Origin: an uncultured Acidobacteriota bacterium
Lineage (GTDB): Bacteria > Acidobacteriota > Terriglobia > Terriglobales > Acidobacteriaceae
Length of the DNA: 64,000 bases
Assembly (NCBI GenBank): GCA_903873705.1
Contig: CAIQPK010000054.1
Span: 1-64,000, forward strand
Reading direction: 5' to 3'
Part shown: piece after piece, positions 8,998 to 22,900 of the stretch
How the letters are laid out: each line of letters opens with the position of its first letter
How positions within the stretch are numbered: position 1 is the first letter of the stretch
The notes under the pieces: model-generated
Seen by the model: the letters and a program-made list of their open reading frames with translations, nothing else
What the model was told of the DNA's origin: nothing
The model's database searches: none
Translations under genes and position numbers: made by a program

Positions 8998-11900
8998 TTT
9001 ACGTCACCTTCGGCCGAGGCAAAGAGGGCCGTCATTAATGGGCTTGGTGCCAAGCGGAGCGTTCCAAAAGAAGCTGCAAACCTCGAATCCGGAGCCAAAA
9101 CCATCGGCCTTAGTATGGACACACTTGTTGCTGCCCGCACCTTCAGTGCAGCCGAATGAAGCGTCTTGACGTTGCCAGTGGCACTGCCCGTGAGATGAAT
9201 ATCGAGCGTGAGGTTGCCGCCATTCGGCAGTACGCCTGTTGCCGTCGCGAGAACCGTATCCATGCTCTTCACCTTTACGGTAACCGTCACCGTTCCGGGA
9301 GCTATACCGCTGAAGCCATAGGTGCCGTCATCGGAATCGCCTTCGCTGTAGCTCGTGCTGGTATCGCCCGTGCTGCTCAGGAACACATCAACGTTACCCA
9401 GCGGATTGCCATCCTGATCGTAGATCGTTCCATAAACGCCACCAACATCGGTAAGGCCGAGATCGATCTCCACTGGCGTCGTGACGTCAGGAACCGTAGC
9501 CGTAACCGGGTTGGTCGTCGACCCATCGGTCAGCGTCGCCTGGACTGTGACATCGCCCACAGGAAGGCCAGTGGCCGTATACACGCCGTTGTCGTCGGCG
9601 GTGACGGTCGTGGTGAAGGTAGAGGGAGGAGCAGCAGTCACCGTCACCACCGCCGCCGGTGCAGGGTTCCCACTGCTGTCGTACACCGTACCGAAGATGC
9701 TCGCCGTGGGAACCACGGGCACATTGCCAAGGTTGATGGTCACGAGGTCGCCATTGTTCGTGAGCACACCTGTATTGGAGAGCTGAGGATTGGGATAACG
9801 GAAGACCGTCGCGGTGATGTTGCCTACCGGCACGTCCGCAATCTGATAGTGCCCCTGGTTATCGGCGTCGGTGTAGTTGGTGAAGCTGCCGTTACTGGAC
9901 GTGACCTGCACATTGGCGTTGCTCAGAATTTGTCCAGTCTCGTCATACACCGTTCCCATCACCGTGCCGACGGCAGGCAGACTGATGTTGACCCCGGAAA
10001 GTACGGTCGTATCGCTCGCCAGCGTGATGTTCAACTGTGCCTGGACTCCGTTGTCGTCGGCGGCATCGACAGTCGCTGCGCCCGCTATCGGCCCGCTGAT
10101 CTGGTAGGCGCCCGTAGCGTCCGCGTTTCCGTAGAAAGCCGTGTTACCGCCGTTGACGGTCTGATGCACGTAAACGGACGCGTTCGCCACGGGAGTGACG
10201 CCGTCGAAGAGGTACACCTTGCCGCTGATCGAAGACACCGGCAGCGTAAAGTTCTGCGTCACAGTCTGGCCTTCGCTCGTGATGTTGCCGTTCGCCGTCT
10301 TGACCGATGCTGGCACGTTGTTCAGTGTGGCTGTGAGCGTAAAGCCGCTGGCTCCAACCTGCACGTTGCTGAAGGTATAACCTGCGCTGTCCCCCGGGCA
10401 GGTGGAGTTGTACCTGCCGGTGTCGATATCGACGAGGCCGACGCAGTAGTTGCCAACCAGCTTCGTGGTCCCGTCAGCAGCGAACACCTGGCCCTGCACC
10501 GTGCCCTTGGGCGCGGTGTGGATCGTAACTTGAACCACCTTGCCGTCATCGGCGGGGCCAATCGTAAAGAGCGTGGAACCAGCCGCGTAATTGTTATAGT
10601 CAACCAGCGCCGCCGCAACATAGTGGCCCTCTACGTTGCCGGTGAAGTTGGCCGTGCCATCGGGTTGCATCGCGAGTGAGTAAGACTCCTGAGCATCGGC
10701 GCTGTTCAAGGTGACCGTGCCGGAGGTATACGGAGTGCCGTCGGCTTTGAGCACCGTCACTTTGACACCGGCAGCCTGGCCGGGATAACGCAGGTTCACC
10801 GTAAGAGTCTGCCCATCCGCGGTCAGTTGCTGGTTCACAGCCTTGGCTTGAATGACCTTGCCCGTACTGTTGTTGTTCAAGGAGCTGCTGACGCTCAGCG
10901 GACGGTCGGCAGGGACAGGGAAGATGCCGTAGTTCCCGGCTGAGTCGGTTTGCGCAAATCCGGAGAAGGCACCGGCATTATTGCCAAAGCTATCGTTGAC
11001 ATTGACGTAAGCGCCCGCGGCCGCCGTGCCATCGGCGTTGGTCACCTTGCCGCTGATCGTGCCAACAGGCGTCAGCGTCACAGCTAGCTGCTGCGTCTGT
11101 CCATCCGAAGTCAGGTTGCCGGTGGCCACGGAGAAGAAGTTGTAATTCGGGTAGTAGGCCCGCACGGTGTACGCGCCGGTGGGCACGTTGGTGAGCGTGG
11201 TCTGGCCATTGGCGTCGGTATAGCCGCCGTAATTGAACGAGGTGACAACGGAATTCGCAATGTTGATTTGTGCATTGGCCGCAATGTTGCCATTCGCATA
11301 GTGGGCAGTGACGACAACCGTACCCTTGCCAATAAACATCAGGTTCACCACGGCCGTGGCGTCCTGCGTTACGACCACCGACTTGGAAACGAACTGCTGT
11401 GTGATGGGATCGCGCGCACTGATGGTCCAGGTGTCCAGAGGAAGGACCATAAAGGTGAAGTGCCCGGCGGCGTCGGTCACAACACTGCCACCATAATTGC
11501 CGTTTGTGCCGTTCGCCCCAACGGTAATCCCACTCGCAGGACTGCCATCGCCGTTGGTGACCGTGCCCGTGATGTTACCGGTAGCGGGCATGGTCAGCGT
11601 AAACTGCGTGGTCTGCTTGGCCGGCAGGTCGATGGTGAAGTAGCTGCCGTCCACCGGCAGGTGAACGCTGCCGCCGCCGTTGGTCGATACGTTGGCTCCG
11701 ATACCAATGGTTCCAGCGGGAACGGTCAGGATCGTGAACTTCCCATTCGGCCCGAAGTTGGCATTGATGTAGTTGCACCCCAGGTTGCCGTTGATGCAAG
11801 GCAACACGATTGACGCCTGTCCACCGGAGAAAGTAGTCGCACCGGTCGCCGCCACCAGACCCTGAAGAATGCCGGTGTTGGTGAACAGGATGTTCTGCGT

Positions 11901-14900
11901 CTGGTTCGCTCCTGCGAACGTGCCGGTGGTCGTGTCCGACGTGACGGACGTAGCCGGGTCCTGCGCTTCAACCGCATAAGCGGTTGCCAGCACATTGGGA
12001 AGGCTGTATACGCCAGTGGGATCCGCCTTCGTGCTGGTGCCAAACCCGTAGAGAAGGTCCGTGCTTTGAGCAAAGACACTGGCGTTGGGAATCGGAGTGG
12101 TACCATCGCCCGCGAAGACGGTTCCGCTGAGCGTACCGACAGCCGGTGGATGAACATCCGGCAATGTCTGCGTTGTGGGGATAACAAAGTTCACGATACT
12201 CGCGCGCTCTGCCGTGGACAGACCGGCGAGCGCCTCCGACGGGAGCTGCACGAGCCGCTGTGCTGCAGTAGTCGCTGCGGAGGAGGTAGCTTCCTGCGCC
12301 GTGAACGAAAGCAGGCTGACCGTAGAATTGGCCGGCACCGTGATCGAACCGTAGTTGTAAGTCCAGTACTCCAGGAAGTAGGTGAAATTGAAGGGATAGC
12401 CGTTGTAGTAGGTGCTGGTCGTCACGCTCGACAGCGTGGACGGCGCACCCGGACCTGCGATGACATTGGCCAGCGCCGGCTGCGAGCGAGGGTAGGGCAA
12501 AGCACCCAGATCATCGTTATCAACTATCCACAACACGCTCTTGTCGATCGTCTTGTTACCGTTTGAAGTAGTGACGACTTCCGGGTCACCCTGCCCGAAG
12601 TGCTCCTGGCCGCTCACCGTGACGTTGACCGTGATCGGAGACGACGTGCTATTTTGCAGCACATCGAGCCTGCGGCTGAAGTAGCCATCCGCGGGCACGT
12701 AAATCTTACGCGTCACGTTGAGCCCGGCAAGCAGCGGCTGGTTGATTTCTATCTGCCTGCCGTTGAGTGCCTGGATTGCCGTGGTGGGCGCTCCGCCGCT
12801 GCCGAAGGTCGCAGCAGAACCAGGTGAACCGGCCGGCGTTAAGATGAGCGATTGGGTGGAGGAGAAAGCGCTGGTCCCTGTTATTCCGGGAGTGTCGGAA
12901 TAGAAGTTACCACCACCGCTGATGGGGTAAGTGAAGCCGTCTGCATCCGTAAGCGTGACGGGTAGCGTGACGCTGCTGCTGGCCAGCTGAATGTTCAGCG
13001 TAACGTCGGAACCGTCCGCGGCAATGTTGCCGTTGCCAAAGCCCGCAAGCGACTGGGGAAGTCCTGTGACGGTGATGGTGAAGTTGCCGACCGGCAGCGA
13101 CGCAACGGTGTAGGTTCCATCGCCTCGCGTCGTCACATTCTGAGTACCGCCAATGGTGGCGTTCTGGCTATTCACCGAGAGATTGGTGTTCTCAACCGGG
13201 GACCCATCGGTGTTGGTCACCATGCCATGAACCGTCCCGAGGCCGATGAATGTGTAGTCCTGGGTGAGGACGTCCCCATTGTTCTGCAACGTGACGTAGC
13301 CGCTGCGGGCGCGGACAACGCCGTTCGAGTCGAGGACCGCAAAGGTATACGTTCCTGTAAGCGCGGAGATGAATTGGTAGCTGCCGTCCGCGGAAGTCAC
13401 AGCGGACGGCCCGAAGCTGGGTTGCACCGTCGCACCGGCCGCAGGTGTTACCCCATCAGCTTTATACACATGGCCCTGGATCGTCCCCGCAGACTGCAGT
13501 TTGACGGTGACACTTGAATTCGAGCCCGCGGCGAGCGTGCCGTAAACCTGATTGTTGAGCCCGGTCACCGGGTCCTTCGCAAACAGGTAGTAGCTTCCCG
13601 CGAAGGCGTTGCTGAAAACGACCTTGCCGCTTGCGTCGGATGTACCCGTGTAGCGCGTTCCAATCGTCTGGTTGGTCAGCGTGACGGCAGCATTCGCCAC
13701 CGCCACCGAATTGGCATTGGTTACGAGTACGGTGAGGTTGCCAAAGCCGTTAAGCGTCACGTTGACGGTGCGAGCCTGGCCGTTGGTCTGTATCTGGCTG
13801 CTAGCCTGGCCGCGATCCCCATTGGTCGTGTTGCTGGCGTAAACGGTGAAGCCCCCAATCGCCACGACAGCATAGCTGTAGTGGCCGGCAGAGTCCGTCG
13901 TCGTGATCGCGCTTCCGCTCAGGGGCGCCGGGCTGAGCGTCACCTGGATGCCCACCGCAGGGGTAGTGCCATCGGCCTGGAACACGGTACCGGTGAGTGA
14001 ACCCGCAACTGTGAGCGCCATGTTGATCGTTACAGTCTGACCGGCGAGCGGAAGTGAACCGCTCGCAGCGCCCTGCAGGCCGGCGGGCGTGGTCGTGCGC
14101 AGCGAGATCGCGCCCGGAGAAACATGCGTAAAGGTGAACGTGCCGTTAGCGCCAGTCGTCGTGGTGAGCGTTTGTGTGCCACTGGTGGTAACGCTGGTCA
14201 AGGTGATCGTCAAGTTGGCGACCGAGCTGCCGTCGTTCACAGTCACCGTTCCCGTAACCGTGCCCGAGCTCTGCAGAACAAGATTCTGGGTCGCGTTGGA
14301 GTTCGAGGTCACCACCACGGTGGCGCTGGCGGCGGCATTCGACTGCGCATCGTAGGCGTCGACCGTATACGTGGCGGCCGGCAGGTCGGTGAACATGTAA
14401 TGGCCCGAGGTGTCAGCCGTGACCGCAAGGGCCGTTCCGTTCGCGGCGCGCAGGTTGACGATGTCGCCAACGGCGAGCGTTCCATTCGCACGCGTAACCG
14501 TGCCTTGTACATTGCCCGAATCGCCAATGGTAATGTTAGCCACCGTAGTGCCGGCAGCGGTGATCACGGCCGTCGTCACACCGGAGAGCAGTGTATTAGT
14601 CACTCTCGCTGTAACGATGTAGTTGTCGGCCGGAAGCAGCCCGGTGATCTGGTACGTGCCGTCAGCACGTATGGGAATAATCACCGGGGTGTTGAGTGGC
14701 CCACCGGTGAGAGCGATGGTTCCGCTAACATTGAGCACCGTCGGTCCGCGCGAAACCGTTCCCATCAAGATGCCCGTGTTGGTGAAGGAAATGTTCTGCG
14801 CTGCAGTGGTAGCACCTTCCGGGAATGAGCCGTTGAACGCGGGCGACACCACTTGGGTAAGCGGATGGGTGGCCGTAACCGTGAAGTTCTCCGGCGGGAC

Positions 14901-17900
14901 AACGATACCGTGAAGAGTGCCTTGGAAAGAGAAGTTGCCACTGTCGTCCGATCCACCCGCGTAGATACGGCTAAAAAGTGGATCCGAGCTCTGCAGCGTA
15001 ACACCTGCGCGCGGAACGATCGTGGCGCCATCGGACGCGTAGACAAACCCGGTAACAGCGTTCGTGAGCGATGGAAGTGCCGGAACCGCGGATTTCGCTG
15101 GCACCACGAAGTTGCTGATCGCGCTGCGGTCCGCGTCGGTCAGTCCGGCAATCGCTTCAGGCGGCAACTGGACCAGGCGTGCGGCACTCGCGTTGGCGCC
15201 TGCAAAGTTGTTCTGCTGTGCAAGGAAGTGCAGGATGCCCACGCTGGCTCCCGCGGGAACCGTCACAGCCGTGTATGTCTGCGTGAACGCGGCGTAAGTT
15301 CCGCCCGAGTCAGAAGCATAAGCTGCGATGCTGGGGGCAAGCTTTCCACCCGGCCCGTCAAACACGTCGCCGATCGGCGGCATCGCGGTGTTGAAGGCGA
15401 AGACGTTGGCTCGGATGAACGGGTCTTCGTCCACCGGCCCGCCCAGCGTCAACCAGTGATCGGGCGTGGCCGGGTCCGTCACGTTCAGGACGTTGTCGCC
15501 GGAGCTGGTAGCAAGAATGTGCGGCGGGTCGGTGGTGCCGATCGCCTGTCCATTCACGTTCAGCGTTCGCTGGACGTTCCGGTAGTTGGTCGTCAACTTG
15601 ACGTCGACCGTAATGTCCTGGGCCGTCGGATTAGACAGCAGCTCGACATAGCGGGCGAAGTAGCCGTCGCCTGGCACATAAACCCTGCGCGTCACGTTGA
15701 GGCCGTCCAAGCCGTCCTGCTCAATCGAGATTTGCTGCGCGTTCAAACTGATCGGAGCAAAGGCAGCACCGGTGAAGGGCGTCTCGGTGCCGCTCTTCAC
15801 GATGCTCAGCACTGATCCGCCTTGATGCCCCGCGGTGTCGCCCGCAAAGACGGAGAACGACCCATTGAAGATGCCACCATTCTCGCGCACCGGGTACTGC
15901 TCGCCGTTGGCGTCGGTAAACGTCTGCGTTGACGGAATCAGGGACGTGGAAAGTACGACGTTCGTGGTCGCTGTTGCTCCATCGGAAGCAAGGTTGCCGG
16001 CGCCCCTGCCGTACGAGTTTGACGTACCCGTGTGCTGTTGGGCGACCACTTGATACGTGCCGACCGGCACCAGCGGAACGGTGTAAAGACCACTCGGATC
16101 CGTCTGAGTTCCGAGCGGGTAGCTGTCGCCAGGAGCATCGCTCGTAACGGAAACGGGGACGCCCGCGGCAGCCGATCCATCGGGGTTGGTTACGTGGCCG
16201 GTCACGGTTCCGCGGCCAACGATGACGAAGTTTGCCGTAAGAACCTGGCCCTGGGTGGTGATATTCAAATTGGACGCGGTGGAAAGGGTATTGTTCACGC
16301 CATCCAGTACAGAAACGGTGTGATTGCCGGAAGGCACCAGCGGAAGAACATATTTACCTGTCGCATCCGCCAGCACCGTCTGGGTGCCGTCCAGTTGCAC
16401 GATGGCACTCGGCAGCGGCGTGGTACCGTCGTGCTTGAAGACGGCCCCTTGAATTGAGCCCGATGGCTGCAGGTGCACTGTGACCGCAGCACTTCCGCCG
16501 GCGTTCAGCGTAGCCGTCGCATTGCCTTGCAGCTTGTTCGCGGGATTGCTCGCATTGACGCTGAGCGAGCCTGCCAGTTGCTGATTGAAGCTGACCGTTC
16601 CATCCGCCGCAGAAACGCCGTTCTGCACGAAGTAGATCGGGTTGGAAGTAGACAGTTGCACCAACGCGCCGGAGACCAAAGCTCCGCCGCCATCGGTCAC
16701 GGTGACCGTGACGGTCCCCAGACCCACCATCACAATGTTGGCCGTCACGGGCGTGCCGGAAGTGACGAGGGTTGACGTCACCGTGCCGCGGTCAGGGCTG
16801 GAGGCATCCGTTGCGGTGATGTTGTAACCACCCAGCGGAAGATTATTGATGGTGTACACGCCCAGCGAATTGGTCGTGGCGGTAAGCCCCGTTCCGCTGA
16901 CGGCGACCACTGCTCCGGCAACCGGGGTTGTACCGTCGTGACGAAACACCGTCCCGGTAAAGTTGGACGTGCCCTGCAGGGTAATGTTGGCCGCCACGGA
17001 TTGACCTTCGCTCTGGATCGTCGCAGTAGCAGTGCCGCCAACAGCCAGGCTTGAGGACGTCGCTGAAATATTCGAACTGCCCACGAACACATTCGAGAAG
17101 GTGTACTGTCCCAGGCTGTTGGTAGTAGTGTTCAGGTTCTGTGCAAATTGTCCCTGGTTGGAAAGCGCAACCGCAATCCCGGCGGCAGGATGACCGGAAC
17201 CATCGGAAACAAGGCCCGTAACAGTGCCGCGCCCGAGGAACTGGACGTTGGCGTTGATGGTCTGGGAAGTCGCCGTAACGATCGCCGAGGTCCGGCCGTG
17301 ATTGCCATTAGCATCGGTAGCATCGACGGTGACAGCACCCAGAGGCACGAACGAGAAGCTGTAGTGACCCAGGGTATCCGTGACAGTCGTCGCATTCAGA
17401 GCACCCGTGATGCTGACGGGGACGCCCGCGCCGAGCACCGTGCCTATGGCATTGCGAACCGTGCCCGATACCGTGCCAAACGCAGACACTTTCACGTTGA
17501 GACTAAGCGGCCCTCCAGCGCCAAGCATCCCGGAAGCCTGCCCGAGCAACGAGGTCGCAGGGTCGAAAACGGCCACCGTAACCAGGCTCGGCTGCAGGCC
17601 GGACACGATATACAGGCCGGTGTTGTCGGTTGTCGCCAGGCGCGTATCAGTCCCGCTGACAACGGTGACCTGCGCCAGGCCGACGGGCTTGTTGTCAGGC
17701 CCGCTAACGATGCCGCTGACCTGTCCCGTACTCTGCCCGAGTTGAATCGTACCGGCATTCGTGATGCCATTGGCGACGGGCGGGGCGGGATTAGAAGCAC
17801 CGCTCAACACTGTCGACCCCTGAATCGCGCGCGCGGAAACGACAAGATTACCCAGCGTGGCGGGGATCGAGGTCAGGACGTAAGCGCCCGTCGAATCGGT

Positions 17901-19010
17901 CGTCGTCGTGAAGTAGGTAAACAGAACGACCGTGGCGTCTGGGTAGGGCGAACCGTTCCCCTGCGTCACGTGTCCCGTCACTGTCGTCGTCGCATCCGCC
18001 ACCAGCGGGTTCAGCCCAAGCTTAACCTCGATGCCATCCGGGATGCCATCGCCGTCGGTATCGGCGTTGAGAGGGTTGGTGCCAAGGCGGACTTCGTCGC
18101 CGTCGCTCAGACCATCGCCATCGGTGTCGGCCACCAGCGGATTCGTTCCCATGCGAACTTCGTCGCCGTCATTCAGACCGTCGCCATCCGTGTCGGCGAC
18201 GGTGGGGTTGGTGCCGAGTTGGAACTCCTGCAGGTTGGTCAAACCGTCGTGGTCCGGGTCCTGGCTGCCATCGTTGGGATCATACGGGTTCAAACCATTG
18301 GCGATTTCGTAGGCGTCGGGCAGACCGTCGCCGTCACTATCCAGCAGCGCGAACGAAGAGAGCACGAGCGTCGACGCCAGCCCGTCGTTACTCGCCGTGA
18401 TAATGACGTTGCCGGGTCCAGTTGCCGTCACCAGGCCGTTCGCGTCAACCGTGGCGACGCTGCCATTGGAGCTGGTGTAGGTCGTGCCTTCAGAAACGGA
18501 CGTTGCGTTGTAGGAATATCCGTCCGGCAGCACTGCCTGCACTTCCAGTTGAGCCGTCGAGCCCACCGTGGCCAGGTTGCCCGTGATGACATGCAGCAGC
18601 AGACCCGTGTTCTCCGGAGTCAGCGGTCCAATCGGCAACGTGGGCACATCGGTCACCCCCAACGGAACCAGTCGCAGGTAGTCCGACGTGCTGCCGAGCG
18701 TAGTGCCGTCCGGCTGCGGACAGGTGACGCGTACGCGATAAAGACCAGGATTGGCCGGCACGTTGGGAATGCTGTAAACGCTGTCATTATCAACAAAGGC
18801 GGAGCGGTTGCCAATGGTCGCCACGCACCCGCTCGTCGGGTATTGTTGCGCCGGCGTACGCAGCAGCAACGGACGTCCCATGATTGCGGCGAAGGAGACG
18901 ATGAGCGCACGGACAGCGAAAACACGGGCGCGATAAGAGAGGCGCCGCGTGTTGCTGCACGCGTTGCGTTGCCGGTCTGTCGCTCTGTCCGTGCGTGGGT
19001 CTCTGTACAT
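8994..19010 (-). CDS. Giant exported repeat protein: Big_2, TSP3-type Ca-binding and about 30 carboxypeptidase-regulatory domains
   Basis: 3,338 residues. ATG 19010 is preceded by GAGGAAGTGACG. A basic N-terminus and a hydrophobic run ([13 protein letters not shown]) suggest export. Order: a Big_2-like domain (about residues 140-215); five DxDxDG calcium loops of thrombospondin-3 type (about 220-337); long runs of carboxypeptidase-regulatory/CNA-B-like repeats of 80-90 residues (GTVTG...DGT.PVAGA.V...T...G.Y....LP.G.Y); and two copies of an unrecognised domain of about 270-290 residues (about 1020-1312 and 2013-2282). The copies are about 970 residues apart, giving a three-block superstructure. 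No C-terminal anchor or PEP-CTERM was seen. Probably a long cell-surface fibre or adhesin. It sits in an operon with another giant and two thiol oxidoreductases. Confidence 0.85.
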   Translation of the reverse strand: MYRDPRTDRATDRQRNACSNTRRLSYRARVFAVRALIVSFAAIMGRPLLLRTPAQQYPTSGCVATIGNRSAFVDNDSVYSIPNVPANPGLYRVRVTCPQPDGTTLGSTSDYLRLVPLGVTDVPTLPIGPLTPENTGLLLHVITGNLATVGSTAQLEVQAVLPDGYSYNATSVSEGTTYTSSNGSVATVDANGLVTATGPGNVIITASNDGLASTLVLSSFALLDSDGDGLPDAYEIANGLNPYDPNDGSQDPDHDGLTNLQEFQLGTNPTVADTDGDGLNDGDEVRMGTNPLVADTDGDGLSDGDEVRLGTNPLNADTDGDGIPDGIEVKLGLNPLVADATTTVTGHVTQGNGSPYPDATVVLFTYFTTTTDSTGAYVLTSIPATLGNLVVSARAIQGSTVLSGASNPAPPVANGITNAGTIQLGQSTGQVSGIVSGPDNKPVGLAQVTVVSGTDTRLATTDNTGLYIVSGLQPSLVTVAVFDPATSLLGQASGMLGAGGPLSLNVKVSAFGTVSGTVRNAIGTVLGAGVPVSITGALNATTVTDTLGHYSFSFVPLGAVTVDATDANGNHGRTSAIVTATSQTINANVQFLGRGTVTGLVSDGSGHPAAGIAVALSNQGQFAQNLNTTTNSLGQYTFSNVFVGSSNISATSSSLAVGGTATATIQSEGQSVAANITLQGTSNFTGTVFRHDGTTPVAGAVVAVSGTGLTATTNSLGVYTINNLPLGGYNITATDASSPDRGTVTSTLVTSGTPVTANIVMVGLGTVTVTVTDGGGALVSGALVQLSTSNPIYFVQNGVSAADGTVSFNQQLAGSLSVNASNPANKLQGNATATLNAGGSAAVTVHLQPSGSIQGAVFKHDGTTPLPSAIVQLDGTQTVLADATGKYVLPLVPSGNHTVSVLDGVNNTLSTASNLNITTQGQVLTANFVIVGRGTVTGHVTNPDGSAAAGVPVSVTSDAPGDSYPLGTQTDPSGLYTVPLVPVGTYQVVAQQHTGTSNSYGRGAGNLASDGATATTNVVLSTSLIPSTQTFTDANGEQYPVRENGGIFNGSFSVFAGDTAGHQGGSVLSIVKSGTETPFTGAAFAPISLNAQQISIEQDGLDGLNVTRRVYVPGDGYFARYVELLSNPTAQDITVDVKLTTNYRNVQRTLNVNGQAIGTTDPPHILATSSGDNVLNVTDPATPDHWLTLGGPVDEDPFIRANVFAFNTAMPPIGDVFDGPGGKLAPSIAAYASDSGGTYAAFTQTYTAVTVPAGASVGILHFLAQQNNFAGANASAARLVQLPPEAIAGLTDADRSAISNFVVPAKSAVPALPSLTNAVTGFVYASDGATIVPRAGVTLQSSDPLFSRIYAGGSDDSGNFSFQGTLHGIVVPPENFTVTATHPLTQVVSPAFNGSFPEGATTAAQNISFTNTGILMGTVSRGPTVLNVSGTIALTGGPLNTPVIIPIRADGTYQITGLLPADNYIVTARVTNTLLSGVTTAVITAAGTTVANITIGDSGNVQGTVTRANGTLAVGDIVNLRAANGTALAVTADTSGHYMFTDLPAATYTVDAYDAQSNAAASATVVVTSNSNATQNLVLQSSGTVTGTVTVNDGSSVANLTITLTSVTTSGTQTLTTTTGANGTFTFTHVSPGAISLRTTTPAGLQGAASGSLPLAGQTVTINMALTVAGSLTGTVFQADGTTPAVGIQVTLSPAPLSGSAITTTDSAGHYSYAVVAIGGFTVYASNTTNGDRGQASSQIQTNGQARTVNVTLNGFGNLTVLVTNANSVAVANAAVTLTNQTIGTRYTGTSDASGKVVFSNAFAGSYYLFAKDPVTGLNNQVYGTLAAGSNSSVTVKLQSAGTIQGHVYKADGVTPAAGATVQPSFGPSAVTSADGSYQFISALTGTYTFAVLDSNGVVRARSGYVTLQNNGDVLTQDYTFIGLGTVHGMVTNTDGSPVENTNLSVNSQNATIGGTQNVTTRGDGTYTVASLPVGNFTITVTGLPQSLAGFGNGNIAADGSDVTLNIQLASSSVTLPVTLTDADGFTYPISGGGNFYSDTPGITGTSAFSSTQSLILTPAGSPGSAATFGSGGAPTTAIQALNGRQIEINQPLLAGLNVTRKIYVPADGYFSRRLDVLQNSTSSPITVNVTVSGQEHFGQGDPEVVTTSNGNKTIDKSVLWIVDNDDLGALPYPRSQPALANVIAGPGAPSTLSSVTTSTYYNGYPFNFTYFLEYWTYNYGSITVPANSTVSLLSFTAQEATSSAATTAAQRLVQLPSEALAGLSTAERASIVNFVIPTTQTLPDVHPPAVGTLSGTVFAGDGTTPIPNASVFAQSTDLLYGFGTSTKADPTGVYSLPNVLATAYAVEAQDPATSVTSDTTTGTFAGANQTQNILFTNTGILQGLVAATGATTFSGGQASIVLPCINGNLGCNYINANFGPNGKFTILTVPAGTIGIGANVSTNGGGSVHLPVDGSYFTIDLPAKQTTQFTLTMPATGNITGTVTNGDGSPASGITVGANGTNGNYGGSVVTDAAGHFTFMVLPLDTWTISARDPITQQFVSKSVVVTQDATAVVNLMFIGKGTVVVTAHYANGNIAANAQINIANSVVTSFNYGGYTDANGQTTLTNVPTGAYTVRAYYPNYNFFSVATGNLTSDGQTQQLAVTLTPVGTISGKVTNADGTAAAGAYVNVNDSFGNNAGAFSGFAQTDSAGNYGIFPVPADRPLSVSSSLNNNSTGKVIQAKAVNQQLTADGQTLTVNLRYPGQAAGVKVTVLKADGTPYTSGTVTLNSADAQESYSLAMQPDGTANFTGNVEGHYVAAALVDYNNYAAGSTLFTIGPADDGKVVQVTIHTAPKGTVQGQVFAADGTTKLVGNYCVGLVDIDTGRYNSTCPGDSAGYTFSNVQVGASGFTLTATLNNVPASVKTANGNITSEGQTVTQNFTLPVSSISGKVYLFDGVTPVANASVYVHQTVNGGNTAFYGNADATGAYQISGPIAGAATVDAADDNGVQAQLNITLASDTTVLSGVNISLPAVGTVMGTVYDETGQILSNANVQVTSSNGSFTNYTDADNQGHYQIADVPVGNITATVFRYPNPQLSNTGVLTNNGDLVTINLGNVPVVPTASIFGTVYDSSGNPAPAAVVTVTAAPPSTFTTTVTADDNGVYTATGLPVGDVTVQATLTDGSTTNPVTATVPDVTTPVEIDLGLTDVGGVYGTIYDQDGNPLGNVDVFLSSTGDTSTSYSEGDSDDGTYGFSGIAPGTVTVTVKVKSMDTVLATATGVLPNGGNLTLDIHLTGSATGNVKTLHSAALKVRAATSVSILRPMVLAPDSRFAASFGTLRLAPSPLMTALFASAEGDVK

Positions 19011-19082
19011 CGTCACTTCCTCATTCGGCCCTGGATGTTGCATGATGCACGTCCGCGCATCGCCGTCGTTGTTGCTAAGCCC

Positions 19083-19877
19083 TTACTTGCCTGCCCGTAC
19101 CACGCTCGGAACAAGGGCGTGATTGTGAAGAAACTCTGCCTGCGCGGTGTAATTCGGATCCTTGGAGTTGGGAAGCATCGAAAGCGGGACCGGCGTTACG
19201 CGATTGTCTATCCCCGCAAGTCCCGGCTGGTAGCTGCCCAGAAAGGCATTGTTGCCCAGCTCCTGCGTCGCGAACCACTCTCCCTGGATGTGGCGAAACA
19301 CCGTCGGAAAAGGCGTCGTATTGCCGCCGCCCTGTACCCGCGCGTCGAGAATAACGTCCGCTACCAGCTCGATGCGGTCAATCAGCATGATGTCTTTGCC
19401 GGCGAAGGCTGTCGCCCAGCCCTTCTTGAACTTCGCAGCATCAGCCTGGCCGCTCTTGGCCGTCTCTTCAAAGCCCTTCCGAGCTGGCTCGTCCCAGCAC
19501 TGCAGCCATGCTTCGTAATCACCGGAGCGCATGGCGGAAACCAGCGCCACCAGCGCCGCTTCTGGAGTCTTGCGATCAACCTGCGCGCGCGGAACCTGCG
19601 GCAGCTTCACCGCCGGCGTGTACGTCGAAATCGCGTAGTCGTAGATGTAACGAATCACGAATTCTTTCTGAAGACGCTGCGAACTCGGGTACAGAGGCTT
19701 GGGCAGCGCTTCGCCGTAAGGCACATCCTTCAGGTGCTGCGCGTCGATGTGCACACCGTCTGCCTGAGCAGCAGTCTCCGGCACGTTGACCGTCTGCGCG
19801 CTCAAACAGGCCGCAAACGCCAGCGGAAGTACGCCGAATGCGCCGCGGAGACGTCGAGTTATATCATGCAGAATCAC
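19083..19877 (-). CDS. Exported protein of unknown function between the two giants
   Basis: 264 residues from GTG 19877, supported by a strong AGGAGG six bases upstream. The N-terminus (residues 10-28, RLRGAFGVLPLAFAACLSAQ) is a signal peptide. The remainder is soluble. The segment TPEAALVALVSAMRSGDYEAWLQCWDEPARKGFEE followed by a beta-rich half (IMLIDRIELVADVILDAR, QGEWFATQELGN) loosely recalls small NTF2-like folds, but I do not recognise the family. It starts 25 bp after the PKD giant ends and finishes 72 bp before the second giant, so it is probably co-transcribed with both and may be a chaperone or accessory factor for them. That role is inference from position only. Confidence 0.7.
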   Translation of the reverse strand: MILHDITRRLRGAFGVLPLAFAACLSAQTVNVPETAAQADGVHIDAQHLKDVPYGEALPKPLYPSSQRLQKEFVIRYIYDYAISTYTPAVKLPQVPRAQVDRKTPEAALVALVSAMRSGDYEAWLQCWDEPARKGFEETAKSGQADAAKFKKGWATAFAGKDIMLIDRIELVADVILDARVQGGGNTTPFPTVFRHIQGEWFATQELGNNAFLGSYQPGLAGIDNRVTPVPLSMLPNSKDPNYTAQAEFLHNHALVPSVVRAGK

Positions 19878-19902
19878 TGTGCCTCCTGAAGACGTTGCCG
19901 CT

Positions 19903-22900
19903 CTAGAATGGAACCGTCTTCTGGTAAATCACGTACGAGTTGACCAAAATCTTGTTGACTACCGGCACCGAAGTACCGGTCAGCAGTGTTACCTGACCCT
20001 GCACCTGGATGGGCAGCGTGTAGAACTTGAACGTGGCCTGACCGCAACCGAATGTGAGATCAGCCGCCAGTCCGCCGGAAAGCGATACGTTGGCGTTGGC
20101 CCACTTGCCAAGATTCACACCCAGGCCACCGGAAAGCTGTATGCTGCCCTGCGGACCCGAGAGGTAACAATCCGACATCTTGCAGTTGTCGACACGATGC
20201 GCGTAAACACCCAGGAAGGCGACCTGCACATTGCCGAAGAGGCCCTGGGTGCCAAGGCCCGGAACGTACACACCTAGCGGAACGGCGCCGATAATGATCG
20301 GGTACGGCCCGGCGACGGCCTGCAAGCCGGCTTGGAACGAGTTTTCGTGGATGCTTACGTTCTTCTGTTGCAGCGCCTGGCAGCACGTCAGCGTGCCCTT
20401 GTTATAGTTCAACTGGAACGTTGGCTGCAGCTGAACGGGGATCTTCAGGCTGTCGAGGAACGTCGCCACATTGCCGCTGATGAGGCTGAAGTTCTGCTGA
20501 ATCGAAACCTGGTCAACGCCGGGAATGTTGTTCGGATCCGGCTTATCCGGGATTGGCGTGCCCTTGCACAGGCCGGCCGAGCACTGGTCAGGCTCGGTGC
20601 AGAACCGGTTGTCGTCGCAGCTGGTGCCGTTGGGCTTGGGTCCGCTGTTGCAGTTACCGTTGACGCACTTGCCAGGGTTAATGCAGCTCGTGACCGCGGA
20701 GCTGCCGCAAGCTGCCCCATTATTGATGGGCGTCTTAATGCATTGGCAGTTTGCCGTCTGCGTCCACCGGGCACAGTTGTTGCTCGGCTTGCAGCTCTGC
20801 GTGCAGTTGGGCGGTGCCGGCGTGTTAGGCCCATGGCCCCAGCCGGCCTTGGTGATGCCGAAGCCCGGATCGCTGACAATCACGGATCCGTCGGCGCTCA
20901 CATGGGCAGTGCCGGCAGAGACAAATTGCTCCAGGTCGTGGTCGTACTGGTACATCTCCGACACCATGCCTGGCGGCAGTGACTGGGTGTTGGGCAGCGT
21001 CACCTGCACAGGAACAGAGAAACGCGCACCCGCCGGCTGCAGCGTCCAGATAAGATCGGGAGCCGTGCCGTTCGATGGGGCCATCGGCACCATGTCTGCC
21101 TTCACCTGCGAGATCGACATCTTGCCGACGGTCGATCCATCGGGGAACGTGACTGAATGAGGCGCGATGGTAAAGGACAGTCCCGGAACGCCACGCATCG
21201 TCAGCGTAATGGGATCGTCGCCGCCAACCGTCTGCGCGTCGTCAACATCGATGAACGGCAGATAGATCGGCTTGTTTATCGAGTTGTTCTGCCCCGGAAG
21301 GTCCTGTAGCACGAACGAGAGGAACGGGAAGGTGCGCGTGCTGGTGCTGGTGGAACCATCCGCCGAAAGCGTGACCGTTCCAACCGGCGCACCGTTGATC
21401 GTGAAGCGCCCACTGGTGTCGGTCACCGTGGAAAGTGTCGTGCCGAGCAGACGCATGGTGACGTTGGCAATCGGCGTGTTGGAGTTGTCCAGCACCAGGC
21501 CGCTCACGCTGGTATTCGCAACCGGACCAGCGGCAAATCCAGAGGCGACGAAGACGATCGGCGGCTGGCTGCTGCCCGCGAAGTTCGCGCTGACCGCGTA
21601 GTTTCCCAGGCCCTCCTGCTGGCCGAGCGTGAGCGATGCGGCGGCCTTGCCGTTCGAGTCCGTCACCGCCGACCCGTGATCGAGCGTGCCGTCGCCGGAG
21701 ACGATGGCATAGTTCACCGTTGTTCCTGCAATCGGATTGGCAAAGGCATCGGTGACGATCACCTGCAGCGCTTCGGATAGTGGCTCACCCAGCAGGCCGC
21801 GCTGGTTCTCGCCGCGCACCGCGTGAATCTCTGTTGCCACGGTCGACGTCGCATCCGCCGTGAACAAAACGCTCCCTGACGCTCCCGGAGTGGACGCCGT
21901 CACCTGGTTGACTCCGAGACCGGTACGCGATCCTAGCTGGAACAGGACGCTGGCCTTGCCCGTGCTGTCGGTCGTGACGTAAAGACTCTGCGCCGTTGAC
22001 GGCATCACCTGCACTTCACCATCGCTGCGCGTAACGGTGAACGTGATCGGACGCCCGGCGACCGGGGTGCCATCGGCCGCTTGCAGCTGCACCACCAGCG
22101 GCTGCGGTAGCACCGCGTGAACTTCTCCCGACTGTCCGTTGCCGCTGAGCAGGACCAGGGCGAGTTGGCTGGCAGGGGGAGCATATTGCACCGTCGCCGT
22201 GGCCGAACTCGTGTGGCCCACGTTATCCGTGGCCACAACCGTAATCGTGTTGCTTCCCGGCACCAGCAGCACATTGTTCAACGAGTAGCTGCGGTTCGCC
22301 ACCTGCGCCGCCACCCCGTTCACCGACACGGTGACGTCATTGCTGCCGATCGTGCCCGTGACAATGTCATTGACCAGGCCCGCGACCGTAACCGATGGCG
22401 AAGAAACTGTCGCCCCGTTTGCAGGAGAAGTGATCGATACGGTCGGAGCCGTGGCATCCAGAATCACCGAAACCGTGCCGGAGCCCACACCGCCGCCGCT
22501 GTCCGTTGCCGTGGCGGTGATCAGGTTAACCCCTTCACGCAACGACACACCGGTCGCCGTAAAGCTGGTTCCTGACACCGTTGCCGCGATGCCGTTTACA
22601 TTCACGCTGAGGCCCGGTCCCGATACACTTCCGGACACCGTGACCGTGTTGGTGCCGAACAGCGCATTAGCCGCCGGCGTGGTGATCATCACGTTCAGCG
22701 CGGTGGCGATCCGGGCGCTGGCGGTCGCCGTGCCGCTGACCGTGCCGCTGCTTACCGTAACGGTAGCTGTATAGGTGCCAGCCGTGCTGTACGCGTGCGC
22801 CGGTGTAGCCCCGCTGCCAGTGGTGCCGTCGCCAAAATTCCACGTGTAGGTGACGGGGTTATCGAGGCTGTCCGTGCTGCTGCTCGCGTCGAACGTGATG

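Noticed and set aside
9156-10679. 507-residue plus-strand open frame
   Set aside because: Antisense shadow of the carboxypeptidase-regulatory repeats; no start context or motif.
17148-19889. 913-residue open frame on the plus strand opposite the giant repeat protein
   Set aside because: Arg/Gly/His-rich composition, no signal or domain, and it lies wholly antisense to a gene with recognisable repeats and ribosome-binding site.
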